Shown here: piece by piece, positions 55,708-64,000 of the stretch
Layout: each line of letters starts with the position of its first letter
Position numbering within the stretch: the stretch's first letter is position 1
From: Acanthococcus lagerstroemiae
Taxonomy: Eukaryota; Arthropoda; Insecta; Hemiptera; Eriococcidae
Assembly: GCA_031841125.1 (NCBI GenBank)
Contig: CM063114.1
Span: 41,623,574-41,687,573, forward strand
Reading direction: 5' to 3'
DNA: 64,000 nt
The notes under the pieces: generated by a model
The model's database searches: none
Told to the model about the DNA's origin: nothing
Seen by the model: the letters and a program-made list of their open reading frames with translations, nothing else
Program-made: the position numbers and the translations under genes

Positions 55708-56924
55708 TTCTCTGTGCAGACTACTCAGCACAAATCTAATCTTGATTGAATTTATATACTATCCTTAGCCCACAGAGCTATAACGCTTACTTACTCGATA
55801 AGACGTGTTACTAACGCTTAAAACTTCTAAAGCTTGGGGGTCGGGTCAACATTGATCAATTGGGCTGAAATTTTAATTTTATCATTTTTTCACCCAAAGA
55901 AACAATTTCAGCGGGTGAGAGGTGTAAAGATAGTCAGGTAAAAAATAAGGACCGGATTATTGTACATACAGACATAAATTAAAAATCTCCAAAATTTTTA
56001 GCTAGTTACGTTATAAGGGGCGGAATCAAGGGCCAGAAACTAGTGAGCATTTCCATGATATAACCGAGGTCATTCGCCAAAAACTGAGAATATTAAAGTG
56101 TCATTTTTTCCCCTTCTTAACACTTGGTTTATTTGTAGTAAAGAACATTCAACAAGGTTACCAAGTAGGAACTTCAAAATTTAGGGAGGGCAACGATTTT
56201 TGTCCACGACGAGAGACATCTTTCCACCACGAAAGCACTGATATCTACAATTACGGACAAAACAGCTTCAAGGGCACCTGGATCGTGTTTAAAGATCAAA
56301 TCTGTACCAGTATTGTCATTCGTTTGGTGAACAATGTAAAAAGCACATATCGTCGTACCAGTCAATGATTGACCACGACAATGAACTGAAAACTCTAGTG
56401 ATAGAAGTTTATACCGTCCTTGCTGGAAATGTGAAGTCACTGACAGCAAATTGAACTTATACCTTCAATTTTCCTAAATAAAAAATAATTTAACAACAGA
56501 TATTGAGATAAAATGATAACATCCACGACGATGGACGCCTCCCTTCTACCATTCATAAGATAGTAACTATCCTGTCTAATGAATTGGATTAATAGAATTT
56601 GTTGCGGATATTATTGTATAACCAAACCCCCTCCCCTCCCAGAAAAATAAATAAATAAAATCAAAGTTTAGGGTTCAAAATTAGCTGGTAACAAAATATT
56701 CTCAGTTTCTTGAGAATGACCATAGTTTGGATGATTCGAAAAGTTCTAACGGAGTCTTGACGGATCTTAATAAAGTCTACGAAAGTCTAATTTTTAACAT
56801 AGCTTCCGCACTAGAACCGTGTATTTAATATATTTTCTGGAGGGGTGGGGGTGAAGGTTGCAATACAAAAGGTTGTAAATTTATGGCCATTTATTTTCAG
56901 CTTTGAAACTGACATGGCCACATC
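55708..56924. other. Unassigned AT-rich DNA
   Basis: No gene. A few AGTCTTGACGG/AAAGTCTAC motifs near 56755-56790 resemble the AGTCTTA tracts. The 91-codon minus frame at 56174-56449 shows no motif. Confidence 0.35.
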
Positions 56925-57307
56925 CAGTGGCGGAACTACGATTTTTTTTCAGGTGGGCACGGAAGGGCCGGATTGTTAAGGACGGGGATTTTTTAAATAA
57001 AACACCGGCTTGAATGAAACTATGTACTTGTTATAAAAATTTGTATATGTATGTACTTACATAATATTAACAATTAATATAAAAGAATACGACTATTTTC
57101 ATGATGAAGAGCAAAATTCTCTACAACATTATCTAAATTTAAACTTTTGGCAAATCGATTATAAGTATTTTATTTTTGAATTCTTTTCGTCTATTGTGAG
57201 TTATTTTTCGTTAAAAAATCTCAGATTGTTCAAAAAAAAATTGGGCCGGCCAAAAAAATTTTTGGAAGGGCCTGGCCTACCCAGGCCCGCCCTTGGTTCC
57301 GCCACTG
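56925..57307. mobile_element. hAT-type MITE, 383 bp
   Basis: Ends CAGTGGCGGAACTACG and TTGGTTCCGCCACTG, flanked by an exact 8-bp duplication GCCACATC (56917-56924 and 57308-57315). The interior has GGGCCGG and a GGCCTGGCCTACCCAGGCCC palindromic patch. No transposase. Confidence 0.9.
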
Positions 57308-57315
57308 GCCACATC

Positions 57316-58052
57316 ACGGTTGGATCTCCGACAAGTATGGCGGACACGGGTATCGTATCATACCTTTTTTTCTTTTAGGAAGGGGGATCAAATTTTACAA
57401 TTATTTCCCCTCTCCGTTTTCAGTTGTCTGAGTTTAATGTATAGAAAATAGTTTCTTGATTTGGGGGTGTTGACCCCTCCCCAATAGCTACGTCGCTATG
57501 ACTGGAAGTTTGGTTTAAGGAAATAGAAATTTGCAGTCAACAGGCAAAGAGGAAAACAAAGAAAGAAAAGGTTTTTAATATAGCGAAGTTACAACAAGAA
57601 AAAATCTTGTACACATCCAAAATGTCGTAAATCTCGTCTCGAAATCTATCAAGGCACTTCTTTTATCGAGCAACCTGGGCGAATAATTTTTCATCTTTTC
57701 CCCTACAATATTTAGACTTAGTTAAGACGCTGAGAGAAGAACTCTATATACAGAAGTACTGCAAACTGGCGACGGGGTTGAAAATATTTCCTGCTCCCAA
57801 ATCTTAATCACCTCTATCAGAAAAATTCCTCCCCCCACATCCTGGTGGCTACGGTGTTAATAATTCAGCGAGGTGATGAGTTATCAACTTACTGAACGTG
57901 TCTAATGTATATCTTTTCTCGGGGGGGGGGGGGGGTAGACGAATAACATACTCTTTACTCTCCTTCCTTCGGGTTTAGACATTCAGGTTTTCTTCTTTGG
58001 TTCAGTTATTCCAAAAATACTACAGATTAACTGATGTACCAACGTAGGGCAA
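57316..58052. other. Unassigned region
   Basis: Isolated hAT-like end fragments (CAATAGCTACGTCGCTATGACTGG near 57483; CCTGGTGGCTACGGTG near 57841) without partners. Poly-G near 57921. Confidence 0.35.
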
Positions 58053-58054
58053 TA

Positions 58055-58580
58055 CAGTAGACTCCCAATTATCCGACGGTAACTGATGCTGATGGTGGGT
58101 CGGGTAAGGAAAATGTCGAATAATCCGAAAATGTCCCAAATGCTGTAGAAGTAGCATTTAAAACAAGTGCAGTACGAATACAGGGTGTCCGGACTTCGTT
58201 CAAGAACCTGCTGGGTAGGCATACTACTTGATGAAACGGGGAAAAAGTTAAGTACGAAAAGTTGCCTATGAGCAAATTGAAGGGGCTACACCGTTTCACA
58301 GATTTAAAAAAAAACAACAATTTTTAAGACGATATACGAGACATGATAGTCCTTTGAAAAATTCAGGGATGCTGATTTAACGTTTTTTGTTATTCTTCAT
58401 TCTCTTTTCTGCAGCAAAATTACGCCGTCTACAAAACACAGACAGATCTTGAGGAGTAACTTCTGACTGCAACTGAATAAACTCTAACGACTTCTCTAGA
58501 GTTATACATTGAACGTCATCCGGATTATCCAACATGTTGAGGCTGGTTAATCCGAATATCGGATAATTGGAAGTCTACTG
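58055..58580. mobile_element. pogo/Tigger-type MITE
   Basis: Ends CAGTAGACTCCCAATTATCCG and its near-exact inverted copy ending at 58580. This terminus is the classic pogo/Tigger form. TA precedes the left end (58053-58054); the right flank reads CA, so the duplication is decayed. Inside, TCGAATAATCCGAAA and GGTTAATCCGAATATCGG are subterminal echoes. No DDE transposase. Confidence 0.85.
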
Positions 58581-60049
58581 CATTTGAATACCAAATCTCC
58601 GAGGGTCTTCAAGTTCCCCCTGAAAATTCTGCAGTAATACAAAGATCGTGTTGCCTATTGAGTTCCAGTTCCTTGTTTGAGAGGGAGGAGGTAAAATGTA
58701 CCTCTGTACCCTCCCCAGCCCAGTTCCTACGCCACTGATCAGACACGTACTCGGTATCAGCTTAGTTTATCCAGTGAATGAGTGAGTAAGTGACGCAGTC
58801 AGTCTGCTTTCGCTGATGACCTCTCTATTGACCTGATTTCACTGAATCTGTTCGCGACCTCGAAACAAAAATGTCTTTCGACAGAAATAGACCGCAGTCA
58901 GGTTCGTGCACCCTGTCGGTCTATGCTCCAGCTTATTTCTGCGTGGTATTTTACAATACACATTACACGACAGCGAACTCACGTCAGACATGACAATGGC
59001 AATCAATTCGTTATTTATATATTTTTTCCCCCTCATTTTCGTATTCAATTGACATAATCATTTCGGGTCTTTTTCTTGTGTCACGTGATATCATTTTTCC
59101 ACGTAAGCTGCATGAGAACGAGCGGCGAAAATCAAAGTTTATTTACTTTCCGAAACTGAACTGTCAGGCGGCGGTTAAACGCGAATTTCGAATTACGAAT
59201 GAAATATTAATATAATTTATTACAGGTTGACCAGCCAGCGTTTAGTTTTGCTGACATGTGAAAATGACAACATCCTCGACTATACATGCATATATATACG
59301 GCTATATAGCCGGAATTAAGTAATTAAAAATATTCTACTGGCTCGAAAAGGCTATGAATTAAATTTCGGCAATACAAATATTAGGCAACAACGACCTTTG
59401 ATAAGTATGTACCTACCTCATCCTCGTGTCTCTCAAAAAATTGTCGTTTAAACGTACATATAGGCCTATAAATTAATCAAAATCGCATGTCAAACTCGAT
59501 CACGATGGCAAACATTGAATCGCGTGCTCCCAGTTAAATAATAACGGTTTGTTTTTAATTTTTTTTTTTTTTCAGGGCTCGTTATAAGATATAAAATATA
59601 CCATTTGTCCCGGCATACGAATTAGATGATTAATAGGTAGCCGGTACTGTCGAAGTTATGATACGTTTTATGATCGATTGTCTTCTTATATTCTCATACC
59701 TAACGAATAACTCTGGACTGGTGATTTATAATTAATACGCGACAAAAAAAGAACGAATTGAAATTCAGCATTTTGTTCGAGTTTCTCGCATAAACGCAAA
59801 TTACTTTTCAATGGCAGGGAAAGGGGAGATTAAAAATTTATAACATGCCTCCGCCCCTTACCGCCTACATGTGTAATTCTCAGAAGTTCAGGAGGAGTTT
59901 TCAGCCTATTTTAAGGTACTATGCTTCTTATTATGTAACTGAACAACATTTTTTTATTCTATTACAGCCTTTTTATTCATAAACAAGTACGATATGCTTG
60001 AATGTTAATATTTGTAAACGGGAGGGGGTCCTCTTCTTCTTTGTTTAGG
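58581..60049. other. Unassigned, partly unique-looking region
   Basis: 58690-58740 ends CCTACGCCACTGATCAGACAC, possibly an isolated hAT end. 59050-59760 is non-repetitive with AATTAAGTAATTAAA and TATATAGCCGG palindromic patches, a possible conserved intronic segment. Poly-T near 59560. Confidence 0.3.
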
Positions 60050-60190
60050 TCCCTCTTTGGGCAAAAGCCTCTCCGTGCAGAGCCCAGTTGTGGCGATTGG
60101 CGGCCGCTCTTCGCCATGGAAGGCCTGTAAATTTCTCAATCTCGTCCCTCCATCTTGTCAACAGCCTTCCCCTCAGTCTTTGTGTCTCAC
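60050..60190 (-). pseudogene. LINE C-terminal tail fragment
   Basis: Minus strand from 60170 reads GRLLTRWRDEIEKFTGLPWR, then RAAANRHNWALHGEAFAQRG. This is the C-terminal signature of many RTE/CR1-like LINE proteins: a GRP-x-x-RW-x-D-x-I block, then W-x3-A-x2-R-x2-W. Only this end is present. Confidence 0.8.
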
Positions 60191-60394
60191 ATGGCGTTCA
60201 GACTTCCGCCTTGTTGCCTCACCTATCCAAATTTTGTAGCACGATATAGCCAACATAGCTCCATTTCAATCTTTTGGTTTTGGGGCAACCCCATTAGATT
60301 GGATGCGAATATATGATCACCTCTGAAAATAACATTGGCATAAATAGGAAATAGGGGTTTTTTCAAAAAAATCATTATAAAATAAAGAAGTGAC

Positions 60395-60520
60395 GGACAT
60401 GCTTCAAATTTGAACTGCAGGGAGCAGGGTGTTACATATTCGAACTTGCGATTAAAAATTTAATGTGTGAAGTAACAAAATTAATAGAAGCGCGGTGAAG
60501 TAAGAAATGAGAGGTACTTT
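60395..60520 (-). repeat. Dispersed repeat S, copy 2
   Basis: Inverted match to 51130-51240 (CTTCAAATTTGAACTGCAGG, GTAACAAAATTAATAGAAGCGCGGTGAAGTAAGAAA). Confidence 0.65.
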
Positions 60521-60544
60521 ATCAGTTGCCGGCGCGATCGTATT

Positions 60545-60870
60545 TATCACATAGCCTCTCCATCTCTACCCCACACTCGCCTATTCGTGGAGCCCCTGTT
60601 ACGCCGAGTAACCTTAGTATCGAATCCCGACTGGATGTCAGGTCGGCCAGCCGAAGAGTGTAAGGGGGTTCTAGCTAGAGCAAGTACTCGACGCAGCCTA
60701 GGAAAGGCCTGGCTAGATCAGATAGAGGGACAGGGACAAGTCACTTGTTCTTGGACGGCGGCGGAAGAGGCTCTAGAAGTCTAATGGCGGCGTTCCACAG
60801 CTTCAGTTAGAGCAGTACCTGCCACTGAGAGACAGCAACGGGAAACTACTCTCAATATTTATCCCAAAAT
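60545..60870 (+). other. GC-rich block, possible LINE tail
   Basis: The 65-codon frame 60587-60781 ends LGKAWLDQIEGQGQVTCSWTAAEEA. This loosely resembles LINE tails (W-x-DQ-x-E ... W-x2-AAED). No other evidence. Confidence 0.3.
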
Positions 60871-61559
60871 TCCGGAGCCTTGAATAGCTTCCGGCTCGGA
60901 TCTCTAGGGGGAGCAGCAGTGAGTGAAACTGTTATATCAATTCGCAATCTTCTATATTATAAAATCCAACTTCAACTGATTGAATGGGTTGATCGCGCAC
61001 ATAGCATAAACAAACTTTTTTTTGGCTTTTGTACTGAAGCAAGGCCGAAGGCCGAGCGACGTTTGTTTTTGGCTTTTGGCTGTGGAATTTAATGCGAGGC
61101 TGTAGGCCGCGCTATGGTTCGTTTAATTTATGAAAAATGAACTAAAACAATCCGAACGTAAGATTCCTTTTCCTAATAAAAATTTATTTTGTAGCGTTTT
61201 CGTCCATTCATGGATTGATGCTGCACGCTGCAGTAGCAGAGAAGCAGAATGTGAAAATAAATTCGTGTTTGATAAGCAATCTGCATTCTGCAAATTAATA
61301 ATAGATTTGATGAATTCAGTAGTCGCTCAATTTTTTGCAATAATTACTTAACTGCGAAAAAGAGCTATTTTTCTACGTTCGAACTTGATTAATGTGCAGC
61401 TTATAGAAACGAGAAAGTGCAATTCCTACTTATTTCGTCACTGATTCACTTCTTACCACAAGGAAGTCCTTATTTTCAAGCTTTAGTTACAATATCTGAT
61501 TTGAGAATATTGGAACGGCATGGAATACAAATTAATCATTTGTATCCTATTTCTATTTG

Positions 61560-62440
61560 GACATCAGATTTTACTATCTTCACTATGTTCCAGATCTGCA
61601 GGAGTTCAATACCTTGACACCAGGTTCAAATCCGCGACAGAAACCTAATTATCAGGGAACAGACCTGGGTTTTGAGTTGAATACTACCTACTATATGGCA
61701 TCTCTTTAATCTAAGAATGTCCTGCCTGCCTCGGATGTAACATTTTTTCTTTTCATCTTCCTATTGGATTATCAGTTTCTATTATCTGGACTGTATTCCT
61801 GTTCTGTAGGAGTTGAATACCTTGGTACCAGATTCACATCGAAAATAGATGACACCTGGTTATTAGTAAACGCACCTGAGTTACTGGTTGAATACTATTA
61901 TGCATGATAGCAGTTGGGTTGCAGTATGCAGATCATAGAATTGCGATTGATAGCTGATCAGGAATGGAGGAATTGTGATGTTGATAACAGCCAGATAACT
62001 TTTTGGGAAGAAAAATTATTTCGGTTCCTACTTCGATTAATGTACATTTTAAAGAAACGAGAAAGAGAAAGGAACTGGAAGCATGAATATCCTCAGTTAG
62101 TTTTAAATGTTACTTGTCTGAATAATTTCCGATGAGTATAATATCACTTATGAACTTCACGATTCACTGCAAGTAAGTTACCATTAGCAAATTGTCATTA
62201 TGCATCTCTGAAGTAAGAATACAGGGATGGCATCAGATATTATGTAGTATTTTAAATATCGACTGGTTTTTCATTTTTCAGTTACGTTTACAGTTTGTAG
62301 GTACCATCTTAGCCGCACTTTCCTGTTCAGTTTGAGAGTGTAATACAGCAAATTCAGAATCTCAAGCTAAACCTTGATCATTATATTAGCAAACTAACCG
62401 GAAGTGTGAGTTAAATACTGCGCAAGATAGCAGTTAGATA
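61560..62440. repeat. Diverged repeat, three copies
   Basis: A ~120-bp block (CTGTAGGAGTTGAATACCTTG, ACCAGRTTCA, TTATYAGNRAAC, ACCTGRGTTNNNGGTTGAATACT) recurs near 61570, 61780 and 62310 with different spacing. The third copy is the most diverged. Confidence 0.5.
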
Positions 62441-62997
62441 ACAAAATTTCAGTAAGTCCACCTGGTTTACTATGCACGTGACTCATAAGAAAATGATCTG
62501 ATTTATCAGTTTTACAAGAGAACTACAGAATACCAAGGAACAGTACTTTCAGTGTGGAGTGATGATCAAATACTTCTGAATGATTGGAAATCATCGCAAA
62601 ATAATTGTTTTGATATTCATTACAACGTTTCCATATTAGCCAGTGATTTGTTTTGTTTTGATGTTTCGTTTCACTAGGTATTTTGTTTCATTTCTCCAGA
62701 GCCTTTTGTTGTTATTGTTATAACAATTTCATTTATTTGTGAGCTATAATTACACACTTTCTTTTTGGCATTATTAATGTTATCAATTCTGTAAAATCCA
62801 TTCACGCTGTGTTCCAAATTTGATTACATTTTCACGTTATTTGAATTTTTTAATAGGTATATTTTTCACCAGTTGGAATTGAATAATGTACTTTCAAAGC
62901 TAAACTATGCCTCAGTGCTACCTGGGAGAAATCAGAAGCAGTAATTCTGAGTAATTGATGCCTATTGTAATGCGAAAGGAAAAATTAAAAAAGGAAG

Positions 62998-63016
62998 AGA
63001 AAGAGAGAGAGAGAGA

Positions 63017-63088
<72 letters not shown>

Positions 63089-63091
63089 GAA
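62998..63091. repeat. (GA)n microsatellite
   Basis: About 90 bases of GA units with rare interruptions. A Leu/Ser-repeat ORF on the minus strand is an artefact. Confidence 0.95.
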
Positions 63092-64000
63092 GTCTGTTGA
63101 AAGTTGTTATGAAGCAGTGGCATATGGCACATGAGCCCTCTTATGTTTAAATTCTGTAATTCTAAAGGTTTTGATGAGAGGTACATCCATAAATAGATAG
63201 TGTTTCACACGTTTTACATTATATTTTATACAAATGTTGACGTCCCCATACTACATTATTGATATTAGTTTCAGCGCATAATAAATCATCAATGCTATAA
63301 ATTTTTTTTTTTTTTTTTTTTTTATATAGGTATACTTGTAGTTTTAATAAATTGGTGCAGTATTTTCAAGTGCTGGGTACAATATCTTTGTCTTTCTTTC
63401 CTTGAGTAACGAGCAGTTCAAAATAAATGCAGGCGGTTATCAATAGTAGGTAATGGAAGTTTACTCACATTATTTTGCAAATTTTGTACCTTCAAAAGTT
63501 CAACAAGATTACTTGGGAATTTGCTGAATTCTCATTTCATTACTTTTTATACTTTTAGTCAAAATACTGAGCTCCATGGGATGGCAATGGAACTATACTT
63601 GATAGAAAAAAGAATTTTGTTCAATATTAGAATCGCAAAAACCTGTACAACTTTTGAGCCACCAATTTAACACATTTGTTTCACAATGAAATTGTTGTGG
63701 TGGTAGCAATGATCAACCCACATGAGTAAAATTTTCCTCGCATGGTCTAGAGATTTTTGAAGAGAATTTTATCAATTTATGAGTCAGTTTTTTACATTTG
63801 AGCTTTTTGAGACTGACTCCCTTGTGGTACTGTTGTAAAAGTAAAAGTTGGGCTAACCATTCACTATTTAACAGTATTGAATATAATCCATTTAACCCCT
63901 TCCCTGCCCTAGTTGATATGTTTTTTAACATTAAAACCGCTGTGATTGCAACAACTATTAATCATATAGACCCAAAATTTTATACACATAGTCTCCTGAC
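63092..64000. other. Unassigned AT-rich DNA
   Basis: Poly-T of about 23 at 63301 followed by TATATAGG. No gene recognised. Confidence 0.35.

Noticed and set aside
62962..63186. Leu/Ser-repeat protein
   Set aside because: Direct read-through of the (GA)n microsatellite.

Overview
This window looks like 64 kb of an arthropod nuclear genome, most likely an insect. It is AT-rich, almost gene-free and full of degraded mobile elements. The arthropod call rests on one recognisable host exon (an immunoglobulin exon of the Dpr-interacting protein/lachesin type, minus strand, 32060-32166) and on the repeat mix: an R1-like LINE, several jockey- and RTE/L2-like LINE pieces, a BEL/Pao LTR element, a Penelope-like element (PLE), Tc1/mariner, pogo and many hAT-type non-autonomous elements. 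DIP genes are known for very long introns, so most of the window is probably intron of that gene. No rRNA, CRISPR, operon or intact transposon is seen.

Layout. 0.1-1.2 kb: solo LTR carrying a nested MITE. 3.6-4.8 kb: 121-bp satellite. 6.7-13.2 kb: nested complex. Two copies of a ~650-bp repeat (candidate LTRs) flank a BEL/Pao integrase remnant and a jockey-like LINE. That LINE is split inside its RT by a 1.5-kb hAT-type composite with a clean 8-bp target duplication, and the composite holds a broken mariner. 14.6-17.6 kb: unassigned alanine-rich ORF, a tandem duplication, then the best PLE copy (RT motif YVDD plus GIY-YIG endonuclease) on the minus strand. 20.2-21.6 kb: two adjoining inverted-repeat elements. 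21.8-22.7 kb: LINE relic. 24.1-28.4 kb: two tandem arrays, the larger (230-bp units) holding a second solo LTR of the 0.1-kb family. 31.3-33.4 kb: tandem repeat, the DIP exon, and a fold-back PLE insertion. 35.4-41.1 kb: inverted-repeat elements and LINE relics, including a GC-rich R1-like element. 42.8-45.5 kb: MITEs, simple repeats and a GTAAC-rich duplication. 45.6-46.1 kb: LINE interrupted by a PLE fragment. 47.2-49.8 kb: a hAT MITE, then an 896-bp mariner-type near-palindrome. 50.3-58.6 kb: LINE relics, a tRNA-derived SINE head, a head-to-head PLE pair, and hAT and pogo MITEs. 58.6-64 kb: mostly unassigned DNA, LINE tails and a (GA)n tract.

The most notable signal is that PLE copies at 16.3, 33.1, 45.8, 53.7 and 54.2 kb all keep a sequence that reads as a type I hammerhead ribozyme core (CTGANGA, a short stem II, GAAA, a 4-base stem III, then TC). 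Two insertion junctions lie at or within a few bases of that core. All family calls come from reading the sequence; no database search was possible.
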